NCBI GenBank assembly: GCA_022760435.1
Contig: JALEFY010000020.1
Location: forward strand, 1-51,783
Length of the DNA: 51,783 bases
Origin: Neomegalonema sp.
Lineage (GTDB): Bacteria; Pseudomonadota; Alphaproteobacteria; Rhodobacterales; Rhodobacteraceae
Reading direction: 5' to 3'
The translations under genes were made by a program, and so were the position numbers. Below the pieces are notes generated by a model that was not told where the DNA came from, did no database searches, and saw only the letters and a list, made by a program, of their open reading frames with translations. This document shows, piece by piece, positions 35,029 to 42,773 of this stretch (positions within the stretch are counted from its first letter, which is position 1; each line of letters begins with the position of its first letter).

Positions 35029-36393
35029 TCACCGTGTCGGGGTTCGCATGGTGACCAGCTCTTCGGCGGCGGTCGGATGCACCGCAACCGTGCGGTCGAA
35101 ATCCTCCTTGGTGGCTCCCATCTTCACCGCGATGCCGAGCGCCTGGATCAGCTCGCCAGCGCCATGGCCAACGATGTGAACGCCAAGCACGGTGCGCGCC
35201 TCTTTGGCCACCACCAGCTTCATGAGCACCTTTTCATCGCGGCCCGAGAGCGTGTGCAGCATCGGACGAAAGCGCGCGCTGTAGATCTCGACACCGCCTT
35301 GACCCAGCTCGGCAAGCGCCTGCTCTTCGCTCATTCCAACCGTGCCGATTTCAGGCTGTGTGAACACCGCCGTTGCGATCAGGCTGTGATCGGCGCTGAC
35401 TTGCTGCCCGCCAAAAACCGTGTCGGCAAAGGCGTGCCCTTCGCGGATTGCCACCGGGGTGAGATTGACCCGATTGGTCACGTCACCAACAGCAAAAACC
35501 GAGGGGCAAGAGGTCTGAGACCATTGATCGACGATGATCTCGCCATTGCGCCCCGTCTTGATCCCGGCGCTTTCCAGCCCGAGCCCGTCCGTCTTCGGGA
35601 CCCTGCCAGTCGCGTAGAGCGCTTGATCGACAAGGCAGGTCTGGCCATCGGTGAGGGTGACCAGCAGCCCATCGCCTTGCTTTTCGACGCGCTCGACATT
35701 GGCGTTCAGGGTGATCTTGACCCCTTTTTTCTGCATCTCTTCGTGCACAAAGCCGCGCACTTCACCGTCAAAGCCGCGCAGGATCTGCTCGCCGCGATAG
35801 ACTTGGGTCACTTCTGCGCCCATGCCGTTGAGAATGCAGGCAAACTCACAAGCGATATAGCCGCCGCCCACGATCATCACCCGCTTTGGAAACTCGGGCA
35901 GGTGAAAAATCTCGTCGGAGGTGATGACATGCTCGGATCCCTCGAAATCAGGGATGAAGGGGGTGCCGCCGACCGCGATCAGGATGTGCCGGGCCGAGAC
36001 TTCGCGCTGATGGCTTTCCAGACGCACTGTATGCGGGCCGGTGAGGACCGCGCGCGTCTCATGGATCTCGACCCCCGCATTGCCGAGATTGCGCCGATAG
36101 GCGTTTTCCAGCCGGGTGATCTCGAGATCCTTGCGCTCGATAAAGCGCGGCCAGTCGAAACTGGTCTCTCCGACGGTCCAGCCGAACCCGGCTGCGTCTT
36201 CAAAATGCTCGGTGAATTGCGAGGCATAGACCATCAGCTTCTTGGGCACGCATCCGCGGATGACGCAGGTGCCGCCATAGCGGTATTCTTCGGCAATGGC
36301 GACCGAAGCGCCGTGTTGCGCGGCGATCCGTGCGGCGCGCACTCCGCCCGAGCCGCCCCCGATCACGAACAGATCATAGTCGAACTCGCTCAT
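35029..36393 (-). CDS. Glutathione-disulfide reductase
   Basis: A 454-aa FAD-dependent pyridine nucleotide-disulfide oxidoreductase that regenerates GSH. FAD motif GGGSGG (12-17), redox disulfide C43-VIRG-C48 followed by VPKK, NAD(P) motif GGGYIACEFA, and the paired arginines in YRGEQILRGFD point to NADPH. The C-terminal catalytic HPTAAEE is intact. The VIRGC form is the plant/proteobacterial glutathione reductase type. Start ATG 36393, 79 bases after the DHOR gene. Confidence 0.93.
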   Translation of the reverse strand: MSEFDYDLFVIGGGSGGVRAARIAAQHGASVAIAEEYRYGGTCVIRGCVPKKLMVYASQFTEHFEDAAGFGWTVGETSFDWPRFIERKDLEITRLENAYRRNLGNAGVEIHETRAVLTGPHTVRLESHQREVSARHILIAVGGTPFIPDFEGSEHVITSDEIFHLPEFPKRVMIVGGGYIACEFACILNGMGAEVTQVYRGEQILRGFDGEVRGFVHEEMQKKGVKITLNANVERVEKQGDGLLVTLTDGQTCLVDQALYATGRVPKTDGLGLESAGIKTGRNGEIIVDQWSQTSCPSVFAVGDVTNRVNLTPVAIREGHAFADTVFGGQQVSADHSLIATAVFTQPEIGTVGMSEEQALAELGQGGVEIYSARFRPMLHTLSGRDEKVLMKLVVAKEARTVLGVHIVGHGAGELIQALGIAVKMGATKEDFDRTVAVHPTAAEELVTMRTPTR

Positions 36394-36472
36394 CCTGCCC
36401 TCGGCTTGCTGTCTTTTCCTGCGAGCGATAAATGGCGCAGGCAAGGCGTGAGCACAAGGGGGGCGGCGGCGG

Positions 36473-37966
36473 CTAGAGCGAGCGCAAAAAGGCCAGCAGC
36501 GCGGCGCGATCCTCGCTGGGCAGGGCAATGACACGATCGCGCGCGGGCGCAGCTTCGCCGCCATGCCACAAGATCGCCTCAAGCAGCGAGGCGGCGCGGC
36601 CATCATGCAAGAACGCGTGAGCTCCGCTCACCGCCTGGGTGAGCCCGATTCCCCAGAGCGGCGGCGTGCGCCATTCGCGCGCGCCATCGCCCCCCGCGAG
36701 CCCCTCGCCCATGTCGTGTAGCAACAGGTCGGAATAAGGCCAGATGAGCTGGAAGCTTTCGGGCGGCACAGCGCCGCTGGCGTCTGGAGCCAGCCGCTCG
36801 GTGACGAATTTGGCCCGGTGGCAACTCTCGCAACCGCTCTGGTAAAAGATCCGCTTGCCGCGCAGCACGTCCGGATTTGCGAGGCCGCGGCGCGCGGGCG
36901 GTGCGAGGCGGGCGGTGTAATCGCGCAGCAGGGCAAAGGCTTGCTGACCGAGCTCGAGCCCCTCATGCTGCACAGAGCCGCCATCGGGCGCGGCGAGGCA
37001 CCGGGTCTGCTCCGGCGTGCAATCGCCAGAATAGGCGGGGAAGATCGGGTTCGACAGGCCCAGATCGGTGCTCAGCGCGGCAGCGTTCTGTTCGGCGATG
37101 CTGGCCCGGTCGGCCCGCCAGTTGAACCGGCCAAGGATCGGTTTGCCCCCCGTGGAGCCGAGGACTTGCGCGCGGCCCGAGATCCCGTCGCCATCCGCAT
37201 CCGCCGGATCGGCGCGGGTGCGAATGTCCGCCTCCCCGATCGCCTCGAGCAGCCCCAGCCCGATCAGCGGCGGGGCGAGGCGCAGATCGGCGCTCGTGCT
37301 CGGGGCAAGCGGGCCATGGGCGAGATCACTCAGGTGCAGCACCGGCTTGCGCAGCGGGATCTGCGTGCCATCGGCGAGGCGGATCGGGGCGGCCGGTTGC
37401 CAGGTGATCGAGACGTGCGCTTCTGGCGCTACACCAGCGGCGGCGCGGGTCTGGATCTGCCTGCCATAGACCGGGTCCCCGCCATTGGGTCCCATCAGCC
37501 GCACGACGAGCCCGAGCGGGGCCTCGTCCGGGCCGCTCGGCACCGTCCCGCGTCCGCCGCCCTGATGGCAGCTTGCGCAGGCGCGGGCGTTGAACAGCGG
37601 GCCGAGACCGTCGGAGGCTTGCGTGGAGGAGGGTGCTTGCACCCAGAGCTTGTCAAACAGCGCTTCGCCAAGCCGGAAGGAAAGCCGCTGCTCGCGGCGC
37701 AGATTGCCGAGCGGTTGTGAAAAGCTGCTGCGATCGGCTGCCCCCGTCGCCGCGCCGCCGGGCCGTGCCTCGTAAGGCTCGGGGCGGCTGAAATCGGTCG
37801 CCGGTGTGGTAACCGCCGCGATGCGGGCGGCCTCATCCGCCAGCGAGAGGGCGTCTCGCGGCGGCGTCTGGGGGAAAGCCGGGACGGTAAGGCCGAAAGA
37901 GAGTGCGAAAACGGCGAGCCAAAGCCCGCCGCATATCTCGAAGGGGATGCCGTGTGTGATGCGCAT
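36473..37966 (-). CDS. Di-haem c-type cytochrome oxidoreductase (DHOR, DUF1111 'thiol oxidoreductase-like')
   Basis: A 497-aa exported c-type cytochrome with two haem-binding CxxCH motifs, C130-ASC-H134 and C379-ESC-H383, the spacing of the DUF1111 family. It is distantly related to di-haem peroxidases. A signal peptide spans about 1-33. ATG 37966 is chosen because GGAGG lies exactly 6 bases upstream; an ATG at 38005 that overlaps the preceding stop is in frame but has no such site. Family members are often encoded beside imelysins, as here, suggesting a periplasmic electron-transfer role in iron handling (inference). Confidence 0.9.
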   Translation of the reverse strand: MRITHGIPFEICGGLWLAVFALSFGLTVPAFPQTPPRDALSLADEAARIAAVTTPATDFSRPEPYEARPGGAATGAADRSSFSQPLGNLRREQRLSFRLGEALFDKLWVQAPSSTQASDGLGPLFNARACASCHQGGGRGTVPSGPDEAPLGLVVRLMGPNGGDPVYGRQIQTRAAAGVAPEAHVSITWQPAAPIRLADGTQIPLRKPVLHLSDLAHGPLAPSTSADLRLAPPLIGLGLLEAIGEADIRTRADPADADGDGISGRAQVLGSTGGKPILGRFNWRADRASIAEQNAAALSTDLGLSNPIFPAYSGDCTPEQTRCLAAPDGGSVQHEGLELGQQAFALLRDYTARLAPPARRGLANPDVLRGKRIFYQSGCESCHRAKFVTERLAPDASGAVPPESFQLIWPYSDLLLHDMGEGLAGGDGAREWRTPPLWGIGLTQAVSGAHAFLHDGRAASLLEAILWHGGEAAPARDRVIALPSEDRAALLAFLRSL

Positions 37967-38004
37967 TGCGATCCTCCAGCCGAGGCGCCCCCTTCGGATG
38001 TTCA

Positions 38005-39087
38005 TCAGAACTCGTAGCCGTAACTGGCCAGAACGCCGACCCCATGGGTGGTGTCGCCGCCGGTCTCGGTCAGGAAGTACCCCATCCCGAGACCAAAGCC
38101 ATGCCCGGCATCGTATTCGAGCGAGGCGGTCGCGAGATGATCAAGATCGGCGCCATCGACATCGCGCAGCGAATAAACTGCGGAGGCGGTGAAATCGCCA
38201 AAGCCATAAGCGAGCCCGGCGGTGCCATAAAGCGCATCGGCATCAGCGCCGCCTTGGTTCTTGAACCATGCGATCTCGCCCAGCGCGGTCAGTTCACCGT
38301 CGCCGATCGTGATCCCGCGGGTGAGCGCGAAGGAGACGCCGTATTCGTCCTCCGGGTCACCCTCCCCGGCGGCAAGGCGCCGAACGCCGAGCGCGTAACC
38401 GGTTTGCGCGATCTCACCCGACAGGGTCGCCGCCACGTTCTCCAGCGACTCGGTGTTGCCGGCGCCGCCGTCGCTCTTTTTCAGGCGCCCGCGATCCTGG
38501 AAGATCGAGTTGCTGAGCGCTGTCGTATCGGCGAAGAAGCTGGCGAGGGTCAGGGTCGGCGCGCCTTCGCCCTCGCCCAGCGGGAGTTCGACGCCAAGCC
38601 CGATCTGCTCGCTGAGTTCGTAGTCTTCAGCAAAGCTGCTGCCATAAAGGCCCGGCGCTGCGTCCCAGGCGATGCCGAAAGCGGGGGCGAACTTGCCGCC
38701 GACCGCGGCGCCCCAGTCGGCGTCATATCGCGCATAGAGCTCGCCGATATAAGCGCCGTGATCCTCGAAGAACCGATCGTCGGTCGCGTCGAGGACGGGC
38801 TCGAAGGTCATGGCGGCGTTGAGCGAAAGGCTGCGCGAGATTTGCGCCGTCAGCGCGGCATCGACCGTCGCATAGGTATCCGAAATCTTGGCGGTGCTGT
38901 CATCGGCGTCGATCACATGATCGCTCTCAACCTCAACGCTGACCGAGCCGGTCACGCTGGGCGTGAAATCGACGTTTGCGGGTGCGGCGGGCTCGGCCAT
39001 CGCCGCGGTGCTCAAGGCCAGACCGGCCCCGAGCCCGAGAAGGACACGGGAAATTTCGGTCTGATAATCTGTCATTGGATTGGACAT
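38005..39087 (-). CDS. Outer-membrane beta-barrel (porin-like) protein
   Basis: About 360 aa: a signal peptide ending in AMA-EP, then alternating hydrophobic/polar strands with many Gly, Tyr and acidic residues, ending in YGYEF, an aromatic C-terminus as required for BAM-mediated insertion. No family-specific name is recognised. It lies between imelysin and DHOR genes, so uptake of an iron-related substrate is plausible but not shown. Start uncertain: ATG 39087, 39075 and 39129 are in frame and none has a strong ribosome site. Acidic composition could reflect cation selectivity or a marine lifestyle. Confidence 0.78.
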   Translation of the reverse strand: MSNPMTDYQTEISRVLLGLGAGLALSTAAMAEPAAPANVDFTPSVTGSVSVEVESDHVIDADDSTAKISDTYATVDAALTAQISRSLSLNAAMTFEPVLDATDDRFFEDHGAYIGELYARYDADWGAAVGGKFAPAFGIAWDAAPGLYGSSFAEDYELSEQIGLGVELPLGEGEGAPTLTLASFFADTTALSNSIFQDRGRLKKSDGGAGNTESLENVAATLSGEIAQTGYALGVRRLAAGEGDPEDEYGVSFALTRGITIGDGELTALGEIAWFKNQGGADADALYGTAGLAYGFGDFTASAVYSLRDVDGADLDHLATASLEYDAGHGFGLGMGYFLTETGGDTTHGVGVLASYGYEF

Positions 39088-39215
39088 GGTCGGATCTTTC
39101 GTCAGGAAAGTGCCCAATAACTGGCTCATGAGATCAAAGCTGCCTCACGTTCTGGCTCGCCATGAGCGAAGTGAAACAATGCAAAGCGGTGCGGCTTGGC
39201 AAAGCGAACTGATGT

Positions 39216-39243
39216 CGCCACAAGGACTCTCATCCTTGTGGCG
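39216..39243. other. 11-bp perfect hairpin between imelysin and barrel genes
   Basis: CGCCACAAGGA (39216-39226) / TCCTTGTGGCG (39233-39243), loop of 6, no T-run on either side. It sits in the 182-base gap of the presumed operon and could be an mRNA-processing or attenuation structure that lowers expression downstream. Confidence 0.6.
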
Positions 39244-39269
39244 TTGAGTAAGATGAGGCGGCTGAACGC

Positions 39270-40544
39270 TTACTCGAAAACCGCGCCGGGGTTGTCGAGA
39301 CTGTCCGAGCCCTCGAAGGCGATGGCATCGAGCTTCAGCGCGGCCACGGCGCGTTCGATGCTGCGGGTCTGAGTCACGAGCGCCTGCACCGCCGTCTCGA
39401 TCAATGCGCCGCCCGCGGCATTGGCCGGATCGAGCATCTGATCATAGGAGAACCCGGCCTCGGCCGTGGATTTGATCGCGCCCAGCGCCATCATCGTCGC
39501 ATCCAGATCGGCGCGCAACTGCCGGTCAAGCTCCGGATCCGAGGCGGCGATCAGATCGGAGACCGAGGGGCCGCCGGTTACGGTGCCATCCACCCCGACA
39601 TAGCGGCCGAGATAGACGTTCCGGATCCCGAGCCCGTCATAGTAGTGGCTGTTATGGGTATTGTCCGAGAAGCAGTCATGCTCTTCCTCAGGATCGTTGA
39701 GCATCAGGCCGAGCTTCATGCGCTCGCCAGCCTGCTCACCATAGGAGAGCGAGCCCATGCCGGTCAGGATCGTCATCAGCGCACCGGTTTCGCCCTTTTC
39801 AGCCAATTGCATGCGGGCAGCGCCTCCGTCCTTCCAGGCATCGGCCATTTCCGTCAGATCGGCGAGCAGCAGATCGCTTGCAGCTTGCAGATAGGCGGCG
39901 CGGCGATCGCAATTTCCGCCGGTGCAGCCCTCGCCCTGGACGTAATCGGTATAGGGCCGCTCACCCGCACCATGCGCGGTGCCATGCAGATCCTGCCCCC
40001 AGAGCAGGAACTCGATCGCGTGGTAGCCCGAGGCAACATTGGCCTCGACCCCGTCAAGCTCCTGCAAGGTATTCGCAATCAGCTCCGGCGTGATTGCACT
40101 CGCATCGATCTGCTTGCCCGACAGGGTGAAGCTCGCATTGGCGATCACGTTGAGCCCGCCATAGGGGTTCTCATCGGTGGCACCGTCGCCAGCGACATAG
40201 TCGATCAAGCCTTCATCGAGCGGCCAGGCATTCACCTTGCCCTCCCAGTCATCGACGATGGCATTGCCAAAGCGATAGACTTCCGATTGCTGATAGGGCA
40301 CGCGCGCTTGCAGCCAGGCAGTGCGGGCGGCGTTCAGCGTGGTGTCGGAGGGCGCGGCGATGAGCGCGTCGATGGCAGTGTCGAGCTTTTGCGCGGTGCT
40401 CAACGCATCGCCATAGATCGCCTCGGCGATATCGCCATAGGTGTCGATAACCGCAGCTTTGTCGGCGGCTTGTGCGGCCGAGATGCCCAGAGCGCTGGTC
40501 AGAGCCATCACGCTGCTCATCAGGGTAAGGGTGGGGCGTTTCAT
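39270..40544 (-). CDS. Imelysin family protein (iron-regulated IrpA/ICMP-like)
   Basis: A 424-aa secreted or periplasmic protein with a signal peptide (about 1-27, cleavage after AQA). The imelysin GxHxxE motif is present at 173-178 (GYHAIE, followed by FLLWG). The middle HNSHYYDGLGIRNVYLGRY stretch resembles IrpA-type iron-regulated proteins. Imelysins are four-helix proteins linked to iron or haem uptake, often next to c-type cytochromes. AGGAGAG precedes ATG 40544. It follows the CPC protein by 52 bases. Confidence 0.93.
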   Translation of the reverse strand: MKRPTLTLMSSVMALTSALGISAAQAADKAAVIDTYGDIAEAIYGDALSTAQKLDTAIDALIAAPSDTTLNAARTAWLQARVPYQQSEVYRFGNAIVDDWEGKVNAWPLDEGLIDYVAGDGATDENPYGGLNVIANASFTLSGKQIDASAITPELIANTLQELDGVEANVASGYHAIEFLLWGQDLHGTAHGAGERPYTDYVQGEGCTGGNCDRRAAYLQAASDLLLADLTEMADAWKDGGAARMQLAEKGETGALMTILTGMGSLSYGEQAGERMKLGLMLNDPEEEHDCFSDNTHNSHYYDGLGIRNVYLGRYVGVDGTVTGGPSVSDLIAASDPELDRQLRADLDATMMALGAIKSTAEAGFSYDQMLDPANAAGGALIETAVQALVTQTRSIERAVAALKLDAIAFEGSDSLDNPGAVFE

Positions 40545-40596
40545 AGGGTCTCTCTCCTTGGGTCCCGTCGGAAGGGTAGTGGCACGATTGCTCGGA

Positions 40597-41106
40597 TCAA
40601 TGCACCAAAGCCGAGCCGTTGGGGCATCGCGAAGGTGTCTTGATCAGAAGATTGGGGCTTCGGCGTTGCCGAGCAGAGCCGCTGCGCAACAGTGCCCGGC
40701 CCAGTTGCGCGGCGATCTCGACCAGATCGAACAGGCCCTCGCCATCGACCAGGCGAGCGCCGCTCAGATAGGCTTCGTCCAGATTGCCGATCGCGGCATT
40801 GGTGATGACATCAGCCATCAGGGCCTCATCGGCGCCGATACAGGGGCAATCGGGGGCATGGCGCATCAGCTTGCGGCGGTGATGGTGCGCCAGTTGCGCC
40901 AAATAGTCCTCGAGCAACGCAACGAGGGCATCGCTCTGCGCCGGGGGCAGGCGATGAGCGAGCTGGGCGCTTACCCGTTGCGGGCCGTCAGGGGCGCTCA
41001 TCCAGCAGCGCATCGCGCGGATGAAGGTTTCGGCCAGAGGATCGGCTTCGCTGAGCTGGCCGACACTGCGGGCGCCATGAACGAGGGAGAGATCGTGGAT
41101 GCTCAT
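40597..41106 (-). CDS. Conserved-looking hypothetical protein with CPC motif, between hemP and imelysin
   Basis: A 169-aa predicted soluble protein without signal peptide or membrane helix. The centre has a His/Arg-rich stretch (LAHHHRRKLMRH) running into APDCPCIGADE, a possible metal- or haem-binding site. The C-terminus is basic. I do not recognise the family with confidence. The start lies 10 bases after the hemP stop, so it is co-transcribed with hemP and probably serves iron or haem physiology; that is inference from position. Confidence 0.7.
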   Translation of the reverse strand: MSIHDLSLVHGARSVGQLSEADPLAETFIRAMRCWMSAPDGPQRVSAQLAHRLPPAQSDALVALLEDYLAQLAHHHRRKLMRHAPDCPCIGADEALMADVITNAAIGNLDEAYLSGARLVDGEGLFDLVEIAAQLGRALLRSGSARQRRSPNLLIKTPSRCPNGSALVH

Positions 41107-41116
41107 GTCACCGCCC

Positions 41117-41326
41117 TCACTTGGTCAGGATCAGCTTGTTCTGCCGGGTCAGGCGCAGCGTATAGCGCTGATCGCCATGGCAGATGGTGACGATCCGATT
41201 GCTGCCGAGCAGGTCGCGGATATCCACCTCGCGCTCTTGAGTGCGCGTTGGCTGTTTGAGTGAGGGTTGCTGTTGGCGCGCGGGCGCCTTGAATTTGGGC
41301 CGGTAATGCTGCGCAGAGACTTCCAC
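41117..41326 (-). CDS. Hemin uptake protein HemP
   Basis: A 69-aa small protein. The C-terminal domain is the HemP family core, with RDLLGSNRIVTI and ending YTLRLTRQNKLILTK, nearly invariant in the family. HemP proteins are induced under iron limitation and act as regulators or accessories of haem uptake. The start is GTG 41326, chosen because GGAGG is 5 bases upstream; a longer frame to 41377 lacks a ribosome site. First gene of the candidate operon. Confidence 0.88.
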   Translation of the reverse strand: MEVSAQHYRPKFKAPARQQQPSLKQPTRTQEREVDIRDLLGSNRIVTICHGDQRYTLRLTRQNKLILTK

Positions 41327-41487
41327 GATGACCTCCAGTGCCGATGGCCGCGTGCGGCCAGCGTGATGCAATGTCAAGGGATCCTGGCTGCCCCTGCGCG
41401 AACGGAGTGCAATGGGCTGGCTTGGACGCGCCGCCCTTTTGGGGGCGACGCGATTCTTATATCCGAGTAAAATGGTCGAGAAAAGAG

Positions 41488-41510
41488 TTTCCGACTAAAT
41501 TTATCGGAAA
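41488..41510 (-). terminator. Possible weak terminator of znuA
   Basis: Minus-strand stem TTTCCGA / TCGGAAA with a 9-nt AT-rich loop, followed by a T-rich stretch (CTCTTTTCT). It lies about 20-45 bases past the znuA stop. A second imperfect GC hairpin follows near 41427-41452. Confidence 0.4.
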
Positions 41511-41530
41511 AAGGGCTGAATGGCCGCTGA

Positions 41531-42667
41531 TCACTCGCCCTGCAAGCAATCGCGCAGCCCGTTGGCGAGGTTCGCCATCAAGGTCGGGTAGTGCGCCGGT
41601 CCAGCCGGGATGTCGCTGCCCATCGGGTCAAGCTCGCCCTTGCGAACCGACAGTCCTGCGGTCACTGTATCCAGCAGCTTTGGCGGGAATTGCGGTTCGG
41701 CAAAGGCACATTGCACGCCGGTTTCGCGCAGATGTGCTTGCAATTGCGCCAAGAGCGCCGGTCCCGGCGGGGTGGCATCACCCAGAGCGATGGCTGCCAC
41801 GCGTGAAACCCCAAAGCGGTTCTCGAAATACTGATAGGCATCGTGAAATACGATGTAGCGAGCGCCCTTGAGCGGGGCGAGCTCTGCCGTCAGCTTCCCG
41901 ATCAGCGCGTCCAGTGCTGCGATTTGCTTGGCGGCATTGGCGGCATAGGTCGCGGCATTGGCCGGATCGGCGGCGCTCAGGGTCTTTGCGATTGCCTTGG
42001 TCCAGATCTTTGCGTTCTCGGGGTCGAGCCACATATGTGGGTCGATGTCGCCGTGGCCATGATGTTCGTCATGATGTTCGTCATGCGCTTGGTCGTCATC
42101 GCGATGCTCTTCATCGTGATGCTCTTCATCGTGATGCTCTTCATCGTGATGCTCACGATGCGCATGATCTTCGCCATCATGATGGTCGTTGTCGTGATGA
42201 TCACCATGCTCTTCGTGATGATCGTCGTCGTGATCGTCATCTTCGCCATGGTGGTGATGATCCTCAAGACCGTCGATATCGACGCCCGAGGGGCGATTGG
42301 CCAAAGTGGTCAGACCGTCGATTTCAGCCAGCTCGACCACCGTCGCATCTCCCGCGAGCGCTGCGAGTGATTTGGGCAGCCAGGGCTCGAGCCCCTCGCC
42401 GACCCAGAACACCACCTCGGCGCGTTCGAGGGCGGCAGCCTCCGAGGGCTTCATGGCATGGCGGTGCGGCGAGGCGCCGGGGGGCACGATCAGATCCGGT
42501 GTGCCAGCGCCGTCCATCACGCCAGCGACCAGAGAATGCACCGGCAGAATGGTGGTGGCGACGCGCAGTTCGGCTCGGGCGACGCTGGTTGCGGCGGTCA
42601 TGGCGAGCGCCAGCGCGGTCACGCTGAGCAGGCGCGGCATTCTGCGTCGTGGAAGGGTTCTGTACAT
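41531..42667 (-). CDS. Zinc ABC transporter substrate-binding protein ZnuA
   Basis: A 378-aa periplasmic zinc-binding protein of the cluster A-1 family with a signal peptide ending ARA (about residue 32). Zinc-ligand regions are visible: LPVHSLV (H44), SPHRHAM (H68, H70) and DPHMWLDP. Between them is a remarkable acidic/His loop at about 137-206 with 27 histidines, made partly of EEHHD repeats. ATG 42667 has AGGAG 7 bases upstream; an ATG at 42703 lies within the predicted promoter. A Zur box overlaps the promoter. No znuB or znuC follows, so the permease and ATPase must be elsewhere. Confidence 0.95.
   Translation of the reverse strand: MYRTLPRRRMPRLLSVTALALAMTAATSVARAELRVATTILPVHSLVAGVMDGAGTPDLIVPPGASPHRHAMKPSEAAALERAEVVFWVGEGLEPWLPKSLAALAGDATVVELAEIDGLTTLANRPSGVDIDGLEDHHHHGEDDDHDDDHHEEHGDHHDNDHHDGEDHAHREHHDEEHHDEEHHDEEHRDDDQAHDEHHDEHHGHGDIDPHMWLDPENAKIWTKAIAKTLSAADPANAATYAANAAKQIAALDALIGKLTAELAPLKGARYIVFHDAYQYFENRFGVSRVAAIALGDATPPGPALLAQLQAHLRETGVQCAFAEPQFPPKLLDTVTAGLSVRKGELDPMGSDIPAGPAHYPTLMANLANGLRDCLQGE
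42103..42147. repeat. 15-bp coding tandem repeat in znuA His-rich loop
   Basis: GATGCTCTTCATCGT occurs three times in a row (42103, 42118, 42133), with degenerate copies on both sides. It encodes the repeated HHDEE block, so the metal-binding loop can change length in whole units of five residues. Confidence 0.88.
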
Positions 42668-42701
42668 GACAACGCTCCTGAACGGGTTCGAGAGCGCCTT
42701 C

Positions 42702-42728
42702 ATTATATGTTATATTATAACAATTCAA
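42702..42728 (-). promoter_or_regulatory. znuA promoter
   Basis: On the minus strand: -35 TTGAAT (42728-42723), 15-base spacer, -10 TATAAT (42707-42702). Transcription would begin near 42695, leaving a leader of about 28 nt. The spacer is short and consists entirely of the Zur box. Confidence 0.6.
42708..42722. promoter_or_regulatory. Zur operator
   Basis: TGTTATATTATAACA is a perfect 15-bp palindrome matching the core of the proteobacterial Zur consensus (GTTATANTATAAC). It lies 41 bases upstream of the znuA start and fills the space between the -35 and -10 elements, so zinc-loaded Zur should block RNA polymerase directly. Confidence 0.8.
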
Positions 42729-42773
42729 GCGCCCCGATCGACCCGAGCCTGAAATCCCGGCGGAGCGCTTTTT

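Noticed and set aside
41843-42370. Very hydrophobic Met/Ile/Val-rich frame that looks like a membrane protein
   Set aside because: It is the exact antisense of the His/Asp/Glu-rich loop of znuA; complementing GAT/CAT-rich codons gives ATG/ATC/GTC by necessity.
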